Shown in pieces: positions 44,142 through 52,268 of a stretch of DNA of 64,000 bases. Origin of the DNA: Anaerotignum neopropionicum (lineage in GTDB: Bacteria > Bacillota > Clostridia > Lachnospirales > Anaerotignaceae). Position 1 is the first letter of the stretch. Each line of letters starts with the position of its first letter. Location of the stretch: NCBI RefSeq assembly GCF_001571775.1, contig NZ_LRVM01000002.1:1-64000 (forward strand), in the 5' to 3' direction. Below the pieces are notes generated by a model that saw only the letters and a program-made list of their open reading frames with translations, had not been told where the DNA came from and made no database searches. A program made the position numbers and the translations under genes.

Positions 44142-45070
44142 AAGCATAACCTCCTTTGATGTTATCCTTTCAAACCTTTCATAAAAACAGTTTAAAAATT
44201 GCCATTACAAATAATTGCTTAGGGTGACATGTGATAAGTACTATGTGATTTTGCCACAACAATGACCTGCCAGATCCTCAGGATTTTTGTTTAACGAAGC
44301 CAAAGGAATTCAGCTTGGTGTCAAAAAAGCCAATGCAGGCCTGGTTTTATAGAATTTCACAATAATGTATCCGCGGATATACAATTATTTTTCAAAACGA
44401 CAAAATAATGAATAAAAAAATAATTCAAATCTCATCTTTTTTAGTGATATACTATAAGTCAATTTAAATATAGTGCATCTATCTAAGGTATAGTCAACAA
44501 TTATTTTTTTCAATATTTTTTTGTTTTATGTTGTAGAAGGAAAAAAGTATCCATTTAGAGGATTGTTTTAAAATCTTCAAATAATAATTTAGTTGCACTA
44601 AATTTCATTTAGCATTTGAAAAAAAATTGTCGGAATTAAACAGAGAAAAATGTGAATAACATTTTTTTCGGTTTTTTTTCTAAAAACAAGCTTTTTAAAT
44701 TGGTAAAAAAAAATCTCCCATAAGTTTAATACTAACTATTAAAATTTATTGAATTACTTGTAAAATTATAGGGGTGCTTCACAAAATTCATTTCAAAGGG
44801 GAAATGAAACAAGTTTTTTTAGGCTTGAAAAGAGCAGAAGAGAATGTTTTCCAAATGTAATTTTAGACTTAAGATTTGTCTAGGAAACCATTTTAAAAAT
44901 GCTGCGAAAGAAGTAAGCTGTAAATAAATTGTAAATGTCCAATTTTATAAAGAGGGGCGCTGGAATTTTTGCTGGCTTTGTAAAAGTTATGGTTCACTTG
45001 TCTGTAAAAAAACTTATTTAAATTAGCCTTGATCTAATTGGCTTGCTTATATGTATGGATTTTGTATAAT
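44142..45070. other. 930-bp A+T-rich region upstream of the permease; no gene
   Basis: No supported gene. ATGTGAT occurs twice as a direct repeat at 44229-44235 and 44243-44249, separated by AAGTACT; on the minus strand these overlap a possible -10 region of the permease promoter. Elsewhere there are long A/T tracts. I see no riboswitch-like fold I can name. Confidence 0.5.
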
Positions 45071-45107
45071 AAAAAAGGCCAGAGAGAGAAGCCCTCTGGT
45101 CTTTTTT
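45071..45107 (-). terminator. Terminator of the MerR gene (bidirectional)
   Basis: GGCCAGAG (45077-45084) pairs with CTCTGGTC (about 45094-45101), with an A tract on the left and a T tract on the right, so it can stop transcription on both strands. Confidence 0.82.
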
Positions 45108-45124
45108 AGCACCCAAAATGTAAA

Positions 45125-45982
45125 TTAGAATATGGGTATAATAATTTTTGTAATGTGATTTTCTTCGTTATTAATATCTACCGGAGAAATAATGTATTCT
45201 TCCGAAATTGGGCCAACTGTCTTATAACCTTGCTGATTCAGCCATTTTATTGCTTTGATATGGGTTTGTATAATTTCGTCATTACGCCCGATGTGCAGGG
45301 CAGTTACGGCCTTAAAGCCGCCAAACTGCTTAAACTCCGGCAAATCCTCTCGGGTTTCATCAATTGGAATACAAATTTCCAAATCACAATCTGTTTTGAA
45401 AAATTGCTCCAAAGGGTTGTTGTGGTAAGTTAAAATAACGGAGCCAACCATACGCAAATTATGCTGCGATACCATTTCAAATAATTCAAACCACCGATCC
45501 ACTGAAACGTCACTATTTTTGTAATTCTTTTTAACGCGTCTTGTAAACAATACGTTGCGCGCGGGAATTTCCTCGACGCGAATCCCCTCTGTTGACCAGT
45601 TGGATTGCCCTGTTTCAAGAATATTATATCCCTTTTCCAGTCGGTCAAGCAAAAGCTGCCCCTCCGCATACTGGTTGTTCAGAGATTCTATAATACTGCT
45701 GATTTCAAGCAATCTTTCTTTGATACAGGATCCCATAGCCGTTGCGTTTTTCTGACAAACGATTTGTTTGATATCCTTCAGGGGGATACCTAAATGCCGT
45801 AGCTTGCGGATAATGAATAAGGTTAAAATCTGATCCTGAGCATAGTATCGATAATTGCTGTCGGATTTTCGATACTCCGGCACCAAAAGGCCAATCTTGT
45901 CATAGTAGCGTAGCGTTTTAATGGGAACATTACAGAGAATAGAGACTTTTCCGATCGAATAATAGTTGTTTCCATCGGACAT
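45125..45982 (-). CDS. MerR family transcriptional regulator with GyrI-like effector domain
   Basis: A 285-residue activator. The MerR winged helix is at the N-terminus: YYSIGKVSILCNVPIKTLRY near residues 7-26, then YYDKIGLLVPEYR and SNYRYYAQDQIL. A long coiled helix and a C-terminal GyrI/BmrR-type ligand-binding region follow. The start at 45982 has AGGAGGGGC upstream; a longer frame overlaps the CoA-transferase end and lacks an RBS. It lies in the same direction 118 bases after the CoA-transferase gene and probably senses a substrate of this pathway. Confidence 0.9.
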   Translation of the reverse strand: MSDGNNYYSIGKVSILCNVPIKTLRYYDKIGLLVPEYRKSDSNYRYYAQDQILTLFIIRKLRHLGIPLKDIKQIVCQKNATAMGSCIKERLLEISSIIESLNNQYAEGQLLLDRLEKGYNILETGQSNWSTEGIRVEEIPARNVLFTRRVKKNYKNSDVSVDRWFELFEMVSQHNLRMVGSVILTYHNNPLEQFFKTDCDLEICIPIDETREDLPEFKQFGGFKAVTALHIGRNDEIIQTHIKAIKWLNQQGYKTVGPISEEYIISPVDINNEENHITKIIIPIF

Positions 45983-46100
45983 AAAATCGCCCCTCCTTGC
46001 ATTTTCGCTATGAAATATACTGTCTTGTTCCTCAGTATACCACAACGGCAAAAATGGCTCAACAGAAAACGATGGTTCATCACGCTGTTTTTTTGAGGCA

Positions 46101-47294
46101 TTAAATAACATTATTCTCTTCTAGTGCCTTAATCTCTTCTGCGGAAAGACCTAAAACTTCGGAGTAGACCGCAACATTATCTTCACCGAGGATAGGGGCG
46201 CCTTTCTGTGCTTTGTCTTCTTCACCATGAATTTTAATGGGAGAACCGGGGATACGAATGGTTGTATTCATTCCTGGCTGATAAACATCCCAAAGCATAT
46301 TTCTTTCCTTCGTTAAGGCATGCTCTGCAATTTCTGGAATTGTATAAATTGGGCCAAAAGGAATAGATAAGCTGCTAATGATTTCTTCCAATTCGTCAAC
46401 TGTCTTTGTTTGTGTCCATTCTTCAATAATAGGCTTTAAATCCTTCAAATAATTTTCGCAGCGATCCAAATTTGTTTTAAAACGTGGGTCGTCGATCAAA
46501 TCTTCTTTACTCATTGCTTTACATAAGCCTGCAAACATTCTGTCTGTGCCGCAACCCATAACGAAATCTGCATCTTTTGCATGGAAAGAATCGAAAGGTG
46601 CAATGCTGGGGTCTTGGTTACCTGCACGATGGGGGTGCTTTCCAGCAATGGTATATTCCACTACAAAATTCTCCATTGTAGAGAATAGGGTATCTACCAT
46701 TGCCACATCAATACGACGGCCAACGCCGGTTTTTTCTCTTTCATACAGCGCCATCAAAACGCCCATGCACAAATAAGCTCCAGTATAGCTGTCACCTACG
46801 GAGGGGCCGATTTTGCAAGGGGGGCCATCAGCAAAGCCTGTTACACTCATCATTCCGCTCATAGCCTGGGCAACAATGTCATAGCAGGGGCGGGAAGCCA
46901 AATCGCCTGTAAGGCCAAACCCGCTAATGGAACCATAGATAATGCGAGGATTAATTTCCTTTAATGCCTCATAGGAAAACCCTAATTTTTCGAGAACGCC
47001 AACCTTATAGTTTTCACAAACCACATCAGCGGTTTTCACCAGTTCTGTAAAGATTTTCTTTCCCTCTTCAGAGGCGAGATTTAATGTAATTCCTTTTTTA
47101 TTGCGGTTAATATAGGCATAGTAGCCACTAAAATCGTTTTCCATAGGGCCCCAGCTTCTTGTTTGATCGCCGGCGCCAGGGCGTTCAATTTTAATTACCT
47201 CTGCGCCATGATCAGCAAGATTCATCGTGCAAAAAGGGCCACTGTAAGCCTGTGTTAAATCAAGCACACGAATACCTTCCAACGGTCTATCCAT
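46101..47294 (-). CDS. Family III CoA-transferase (CaiB/BaiF-like)
   Basis: A 397-residue enzyme of normal length for the family, which exchanges CoA between acids through an aspartyl intermediate. Signatures: RVLDLTQAYSGPFCTMNLAD near residue 9, ADVVCENYKVGVLEKLG near 90, and the catalytic Asp in IGPSVGDSYTGAY near residue 168. Directly downstream of an acyl-CoA ammonia-lyase gene, it may activate the amino acid as its CoA ester. The C. propionicum literature assigns that step to a propionate CoA-transferase of another family, so this is an inference. Confidence 0.88.
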   Translation of the reverse strand: MDRPLEGIRVLDLTQAYSGPFCTMNLADHGAEVIKIERPGAGDQTRSWGPMENDFSGYYAYINRNKKGITLNLASEEGKKIFTELVKTADVVCENYKVGVLEKLGFSYEALKEINPRIIYGSISGFGLTGDLASRPCYDIVAQAMSGMMSVTGFADGPPCKIGPSVGDSYTGAYLCMGVLMALYEREKTGVGRRIDVAMVDTLFSTMENFVVEYTIAGKHPHRAGNQDPSIAPFDSFHAKDADFVMGCGTDRMFAGLCKAMSKEDLIDDPRFKTNLDRCENYLKDLKPIIEEWTQTKTVDELEEIISSLSIPFGPIYTIPEIAEHALTKERNMLWDVYQPGMNTTIRIPGSPIKIHGEEDKAQKGAPILGEDNVAVYSEVLGLSAEEIKALEENNVI

Positions 47295-47356
47295 GGTTAT
47301 TCATCCTCTCTGTTTACATAATGAGCAAATTAACGATAAAAATTGTGAATTTTGGT

Positions 47357-47390
47357 GAAAAAGAAAGAGCGGATTGATATCCGCTCCTTC
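47357..47390 (-). terminator. Intra-operon terminator between ammonia-lyase and CoA-transferase genes
   Basis: GAGCGGAT (47367-47374) pairs with ATCCGCTC (47379-47386); on the minus strand it is followed by TTTCTTTTT. It lies just after the ammonia-lyase stop codon and before the CoA-transferase start, so it may end most transcripts and let some read through. Confidence 0.78.
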
Positions 47391-47408
47391 GAAAATGTCA
47401 CCAAAAAC

Positions 47409-47843
47409 TTACTGAGGGTGCTTTGCATCCTTGAAGGAAGATTCCTGAGGACCTCTTTGATCTTTTTTCGCAATGAAAAGGCTGCCTGTTGCAGTGCCGC
47501 ACAATACAGGAGGCTCGCAAGCTGTTGCACGTGTATCCTGAGGATTTGTGATATCAACCATCTGAGCAACTTTCCATGCTTCAAATTTACATGCATAGGA
47601 CTGGTTACCAACTTTTTCAATCCAGCCGTGGTATTCCATGAAGTCACCAACGTAAACAGGAGCTGTGAATTCGATGTCCTTGTAGCCCAAGAACAAGCTG
47701 ATGTCACCATCAACATAAACCATTAATTCTGTACCAACGTCGCCCCACTGATTAACGATTCTAGCGCCGTTTACCAAATTGCCAGTATAGTGACCGTCTT
47801 TTGCGCTCATCATTAAATGATGTACAACCTTTTTACCTACCAT
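47409..47843 (-). CDS. acl: Beta-alanyl-CoA (3-aminoacyl-CoA) ammonia-lyase
   Basis: A 144-residue small hot-dog-fold enzyme. The N-terminus VGKKVVHHLMMSAKDGHYTG and the segment GARIVNQWGDVGTELMVYVD match what I recall of the C. propionicum beta-alanyl-CoA ammonia-lyase, which releases ammonia to give acryloyl-CoA; 3-aminobutyryl-CoA lyase is the closest alternative. The acidic residue in QWGDVGTELM is a plausible catalytic Glu. RBS AAAGGAGG, 8 bases before ATG. It has its own promoter and terminator, as expected of a highly expressed fermentation enzyme. Confidence 0.85.
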   Translation of the reverse strand: MVGKKVVHHLMMSAKDGHYTGNLVNGARIVNQWGDVGTELMVYVDGDISLFLGYKDIEFTAPVYVGDFMEYHGWIEKVGNQSYACKFEAWKVAQMVDITNPQDTRATACEPPVLCGTATGSLFIAKKDQRGPQESSFKDAKHPQ

Positions 47844-47915
47844 TGAGAATTCCTCCTTTAAATTTATGTATGTTGTTTGTTTGATTTGTTAAGTGCTTTC
47901 CTTAACTCTGATTTT

Positions 47916-47946
47916 AGTCTATCTGGTACAGTGAATGGAAAGTCAA
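47916..47946 (-). promoter_or_regulatory. MerR-type promoter of the ammonia-lyase gene (19-bp spacer)
   Basis: On the minus strand, TTGACT (47946-47941) and TAGACT (47921-47916) are separated by exactly 19 bases, the overlong spacing used by MerR-activated promoters. The -10 box lies about 70 bases before the ammonia-lyase start codon. The spacer does not show a clean palindrome. Confidence 0.55.
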
Positions 47947-47987
47947 CAGTTTCTTTAAATTTTTTTTGGAGAATTAAAAAGCAAATA

Positions 47988-48008
47988 CCCTAAAGTGTAC
48001 ACTAAGGG
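47988..48008. promoter_or_regulatory. Palindrome upstream of the ammonia-lyase promoter
   Basis: CCCTAAAGTGTACACTAAGG contains the perfect palindrome AGTGTACACT (47994-48003) with CCCT/AGGG flanks, about 45 bp upstream of the -35 box. A candidate binding site for a dimeric regulator. Confidence 0.45.
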
Positions 48009-48504
48009 GACAGTTTTTTAAAAATATGACAACCCTTTATAAATCCTGTTTTTTAGGGGCTTAAGCCAACGCTAAAATGAAGAAAAGACTTTTTTTGATT
48101 GTATAGATAAAAATTAGGTGGAGAGTTTTTTTCGAAATATAAAAGAAAATTAGTTTATGAAAAAACATTTTGAAATCGAAAAGCGCTCTAAATCCTGCTT
48201 CCAAATTTATTTTAGAAAAACTTTTTGAAATCTACAAAAACTTCTAATATATAAGCTGACCCCAAAATTGTTTTTTATACATATTTTTTAGATGATCTCA
48301 AAAAATTAAAAAGCGCTGTTTTTCAAGAAGTGCTAATTCAGCCATGTTTGCCCCAATGGACTTCATACATATATAAATGGGAATGAACGAAGTCCTAAAG
48401 GAGGCCTATGGAGAAAAATCAGTTTTTATCCGGTTTTGCTGATGAAACAAGGGGGTAGAGGCTTTTTATACAATAAGCCCCAGGCAAAACGAACACTGCT
48501 TATA
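48009..48504. other. A+T-rich intergenic region with a small SD-led frame
   Basis: About 500 bases without a supported gene. An inverted repeat GGACTTC...GAAGTCC lies at about 48358-48394. Just after it, AAAGGAGG precedes an ATG at 48408 opening a 16-codon frame (MEKNQFLSGFADETRG). It could be a leader peptide, a decayed gene start or chance. Confidence 0.4.
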
Positions 48505-48536
48505 AAACGGCAGAGATCAGCAGAAATCTGCCGTTT
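48505..48536 (-). terminator. Terminator of the lipoprotein gene
   Basis: AAACGGCAGA (48505-48514) pairs with TCTGCCGTTT (48527-48536). On the minus strand it follows the lipoprotein stop and ends in TTTTATAA. Confidence 0.8.
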
Positions 48537-48562
48537 CAAAATTAAAAAGAAGTTATTGGTTA

Positions 48563-49408
48563 TCATTGCTTAGCCGCAAGGGCTTCAGCAGGAATTTCAA
48601 AATCTTCTACATTATCAAATTCATTGCAGCGAACGGAAATATTTGCAGACTGCACGGAAATCTTCATATCTTCATCAAATTGATCGGCACCGATTAATGC
48701 AATGGTTTTGTCCATTACCACTTGAATGAGCTTTTTAATATCCGTTTCATATTGGTACACCAAGCCGTCCTCGCCAATCCACAAGGTAAGAGGCAACCCG
48801 TCAATTTCACTATACATTTCCTTTAACTGTGCTTCGGAGATTCCTACGCTTTGGGCTGAGGATAGTAACCCGGATTCCTCAATAATTTGTTCCATAGTTT
48901 CGCCTTTTAAAATACCCTTCACTCGAACCGTTGAAACGTCTCCAATTTTTTCTGTTCCCTTGCTTACAGGACTGTCGATTGCCGAAAGGTAGCCGGAAAT
49001 ATTATCATAGATTTGAAATTGACCAAGGCTGCTATCTTCTGCGGTTGTTTGAACCCAGCCGGTGCCTGCGTTTGAAAATACGTTAATCTCATTTTTGTTT
49101 TTTTGCACATACATTTCCATAATGGTTTTTTGGTCAGTATCCTTTTCCATGTAAGACGATACGTCCAGTTTCATTTTTAAAGGCTCCACAAAAGCGGCAA
49201 TATCGGCTGATGTGACGGTGGAAATTTCCTCACTGCCCATGGTCATCTTTACGTTCATGGTCATTGTTGCCTGAAGGCTTGTTATTTCTGTCATTTTTTG
49301 CTGCGCTTTTTCCAGTAATGCGGCGGTGTCGCTATCCTTGTTGCTGCACCCGGCAAAAGCCATGACTGCGATCATAGCCATGCAAAAATATCGAAGTTTT
49401 TGTTTCAT
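48563..49408 (-). CDS. Lipoprotein of the DUF6612/LolA-like type
   Basis: A 281-residue secreted lipoprotein. The signal peptide ends in the lipobox FAGC around residue 20. The mature part is one alpha/beta domain with SLQATMTMNVKMTMG and MEMYVQKNKNEINVFSNAG, followed by a hydrolysis-free sensor-like fold typical of LolA/LppX-type proteins. The ATG at 49408 has GGAGG eight bases upstream; the TTG five codons earlier overlaps that RBS. Function unknown, probably envelope lipid or stress related. Confidence 0.82.
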   Translation of the reverse strand: MKQKLRYFCMAMIAVMAFAGCSNKDSDTAALLEKAQQKMTEITSLQATMTMNVKMTMGSEEISTVTSADIAAFVEPLKMKLDVSSYMEKDTDQKTIMEMYVQKNKNEINVFSNAGTGWVQTTAEDSSLGQFQIYDNISGYLSAIDSPVSKGTEKIGDVSTVRVKGILKGETMEQIIEESGLLSSAQSVGISEAQLKEMYSEIDGLPLTLWIGEDGLVYQYETDIKKLIQVVMDKTIALIGADQFDEDMKISVQSANISVRCNEFDNVEDFEIPAEALAAKQ

Positions 49409-49471
49409 TGAGTAATCCTCCAATCAGATTTTTTGTTCCTTAAAATTATTGTTTCCATTTTTATAAAAATA

Positions 49472-50116
49472 TTATTTTTCTTTTTGCTGCTTTTGACCAC
49501 CTGTACAATAGGGCAGTAAAAGACATTCGGCGCATTTTGGCCGTCTTGCGATACAAATTTTTCTGCCGTGGGCGATTAGCTGGGTATTAATTGCAATCCA
49601 ATTTTCCTTTGGGATGATTTTCATTAAATCAAATTCGATTTTAACCGGGTCTTGGTTTTTCGTCAATCCCAATAAATTTGAAAGGCGTTTTACATGGGTA
49701 TCCACTACAATGCTTGGAATGCCGTACCAGTTGCCCCGCACAACGTTTGCGGTTTTGCGCCCAACCCCGGCCAAGGACGTCAATGCTTCCAGGTCTGAAG
49801 GCACCTGACCGTTGTATTCGGCCAATAGCTTTTGACAGCAGGCAATGATATTTTTTGCTTTGTTATGATAGAAACCGGTAGAGTGGATATCGTTTTCCAA
49901 CTCCTTCAAATTGGCTTCTGCAAAGTCCTTCACCGATTTATATTTTTGAAATAAGTCCATTGTAACGATATTTACCCTCTCGTCGGTACACTGTGCCGAT
50001 AAAATGGTGGCAACGAGTAACTGCCATGGATTTTCATGATCCAGATAGCATTTTGTTGGGCCATATTGTTCTTGCAATAAGAAAAGAATCTGTTTAACCT
50101 TCTCTTCCTTTGTCAT
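49472..50116 (-). CDS. nth: Endonuclease III
   Basis: A 214-residue DNA glycosylase/AP lyase that removes oxidised pyrimidines. The helix-hairpin-helix LTSLAGVGRKTANVV is near residues 106-120 with the catalytic Lys, and the Asp in VVDTHVKRLSNLL near 136. The C-terminal iron-sulfur cluster is C-x6-C-x2-C-x5-C (CIARRPKCAECLLLPYC). The ATG at 50116 follows GGAAGGTG and gives standard length; an earlier ATG adds 26 residues without an RBS. Confidence 0.95.
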   Translation of the reverse strand: MTKEEKVKQILFLLQEQYGPTKCYLDHENPWQLLVATILSAQCTDERVNIVTMDLFQKYKSVKDFAEANLKELENDIHSTGFYHNKAKNIIACCQKLLAEYNGQVPSDLEALTSLAGVGRKTANVVRGNWYGIPSIVVDTHVKRLSNLLGLTKNQDPVKIEFDLMKIIPKENWIAINTQLIAHGRKICIARRPKCAECLLLPYCTGGQKQQKEK

Positions 50117-50516
50117 TTTTCCACACACCTTCCCGAAAGGAGCATATTTCCCGAAAATACGGAAGATTTCCCAAGAAATATTTCCCTTTTTCATTTTTTC
50201 TGTAAAACAAGGGAATTTGCCGCTGTTTTTTCGTCTGCTGCGTCTTGTTTTTCCGTGATTTTATTACTATAACATAGAATAAGGATGATTAAAATATAAA
50301 AATCATTCATGGGTTTTAAGATATATAATTCAAAACAGGTACGGGCGCACTGCTTTTTCAATCATTTTCCATAAGGGCCATTTTTTTGAAAAATTACTAT
50401 TATTTATTCTTAATAGACATAGGAACAAATTCTTACAATTTACGTCATATTACAAAAAAGCGCATAAATTCAATGTTTTTGCCAGTGTTTAGACAACAGT
50501 GCAGCCAGTCGTTTTC
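50117..50516. other. Divergent intergenic region between nth and the DUF6762-like gene
   Basis: About 400 A+T-rich bases with no gene that I can support. The promoter of the rightward gene begins at 50517. No recognisable riboswitch or repeat. Confidence 0.45.
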
Positions 50517-50545
50517 TTGCATCCCCAAAAAAAGTGTAGTATAAT
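50517..50545 (+). promoter_or_regulatory. Sigma-A-type promoter of the DUF6762-like gene
   Basis: TTGCAT at 50517-50522 and a perfect TATAAT at 50540-50545 are 17 bp apart, about 40 bases before the start codon. Confidence 0.7.
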
Positions 50546-50585
50546 TAAGCATAATAGACTAGCTATGCTTTTAAAGGAGATCAAT

Positions 50586-51002
50586 ATGGAAGATACCGTT
50601 ATTGTGGTAATGCTGAAAGATAGAGAAACGGGTTTTTTGGAAAAAGAGCTGGGGAGCTATTCCTTTTCAGAGGATGTGGGAATGGTTTATAATATATATG
50701 CGGTGGAGTCGGAGGAAGGCAAAAAAGTGGTTTTGCGTTTGTCCTGTGATAAGGAAATTGAAGATTGGGAATATGATGCGATTTTCGATTATTACGATAT
50801 GGAGCCTTTGGCTGCACAGGTGGAAAGTGTAGAGGAGGAAGAAGGGCACTATAATCCAGTATGGGTGATTCAGTTTACTTTTTCTGATACACATGAAGAA
50901 ATGGAGAAAAAAATTTCCCATATTGTAAATACGCATAAAAAAGAACTGCTTTCGGTTTACGATGCTATAGCGGACAAAAAGGATGATTATATTGAAGAAT
51001 AA
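50586..51002 (+). CDS. Conserved clostridial protein of DUF6762 type
   Basis: A 138-residue acidic soluble protein starting MEDTVIVVMLKDRETGFLEK with the segment KEIEDWEYDAIFDYYDMEPL (residues about 58-77). From memory this resembles a small family restricted to Clostridia (DUF6762). The ATG at 50586 has AAAGGAGATC upstream. It overlaps the next gene by 20 bases, so the two are probably co-translated. Function unknown. Confidence 0.78.
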   Translation: MEDTVIVVMLKDRETGFLEKELGSYSFSEDVGMVYNIYAVESEEGKKVVLRLSCDKEIEDWEYDAIFDYYDMEPLAAQVESVEEEEGHYNPVWVIQFTFSDTHEEMEKKISHIVNTHKKELLSVYDAIADKKDDYIEE

Positions 51003-52245
51003 AAAGTGGAGATATGCCTATGTTCTGATAGGTATTTTGCTTTTCTTGTGTGCAGCATGTGCATGGGGGAAAGCAGGGGTGGAGAATCCCTTGCCGCCAG
51101 TGAGTCAAAATGATCAACAAGATGATGACCCTCCCGCAGAGATACCATCTTCCAATGAGGATCCTGAAAATAATAACAAAGGCGATCAAGAAGACCCTAT
51201 TTCGGATGAGACTGTACCTGTAATAAATAAAATTGAGCCTGAAAAAACACAAACCGTGGATACAAAGCCTTTTTGGCAGAGCGAAGCGGCAAGAATAACG
51301 AATAATTTGATATCCATTGCTGCTGCTGCCCAGAAGGATTATAAAGAAAACGGCGCAAAAAGAGGCTGGATGAGCAAAGACGGCTTGCTTTATAACTATT
51401 ATGAGGGAAAGTACATAACTACAGATACCTTAGTGGCGGATGGGTACTTGGAAAAGGGTCTGAATCCGTCGGACTATAAAATATTGCTCCTTAACGGAAG
51501 CGATTTGGAGGAGATGGATGGAGCCACGGTTCCTGCAGCAAGTGCGGATTTTGGCGTGTTTGCCGCGATAAAACAGTCAAATAAGTATTTGATTGCATCG
51601 ACTAGCGGAAAAATCGGAACGATCAGTGAAGAAAGCTTCAACAGTTTATTGGCGAAGAATAATCAAAATAACGGAAAAATTGTAAGACTATCCTCCGCAT
51701 CGGTGGAGTATGAACGAATACTGAATTATATTAGCCTTTTTGAAGGGCGTTTTGATGAGTATTATGTGAGAGAAATCCGTATGGATAATAAGCATGCCGT
51801 TGTTGTTTTCTCAAACAAAGCAAATACTGCAAATATCAAGGAATATATTTTAGAAAATGAGAATAATTTCTGGGAAGTTGTTTATCCCAATGCACAGATG
51901 GAATATTATCCCATCACTACAATTAACCGCTATATTCCTACTTTAAACGTGGAATTATTGCCCACCTATACCCTAGCGTCATGGCGGGGCGGTATTTACC
52001 GTGAGCAAGGCGGGGTTGAGGCTGCACTTTTTAGTGCGAAGGCAATTTCAAGCTCTAGTGAAATTGCATATCAATGCGCAACAGCTGCTTGCGCGTATGC
52101 GGTTTTAACCAATGGAAGCCGTTATGCCTGTTATAGTGAGGGTGGCATTTGGAAGGCAAAATTTGTTGCTTCTGATTATGAAGCACGGAAATTCCTTAAG
52201 GAAAAAACGGGAATAGATTATGGTTTCCTGATTTTAGATGATTAA
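50983..52245 (+). CDS. Secreted or membrane-anchored protein of unknown function
   Basis: A 420-residue protein with a short N-terminal hydrophobic anchor or signal peptide (YVLIGILLFLCAACAWG, near residues 12-28). A 60-residue Asp/Glu/Pro/Asn-rich linker follows, then a globular part with RGWMSKDGLLYNYYEGKYIT and a C-terminal repeat-like region (SSEIAYQCATAACAYAVLTN). I do not recognise the fold. It overlaps the upstream DUF6762-like gene by 20 bases and is followed by a DNA glycosylase. Confidence 0.75.
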   Translation: MIILKNKKWRYAYVLIGILLFLCAACAWGKAGVENPLPPVSQNDQQDDDPPAEIPSSNEDPENNNKGDQEDPISDETVPVINKIEPEKTQTVDTKPFWQSEAARITNNLISIAAAAQKDYKENGAKRGWMSKDGLLYNYYEGKYITTDTLVADGYLEKGLNPSDYKILLLNGSDLEEMDGATVPAASADFGVFAAIKQSNKYLIASTSGKIGTISEESFNSLLAKNNQNNGKIVRLSSASVEYERILNYISLFEGRFDEYYVREIRMDNKHAVVVFSNKANTANIKEYILENENNFWEVVYPNAQMEYYPITTINRYIPTLNVELLPTYTLASWRGGIYREQGGVEAALFSAKAISSSSEIAYQCATAACAYAVLTNGSRYACYSEGGIWKAKFVASDYEARKFLKEKTGIDYGFLILDD

Positions 52246-52268
52246 AATTAAAAAGGTGTGTTTGACAA

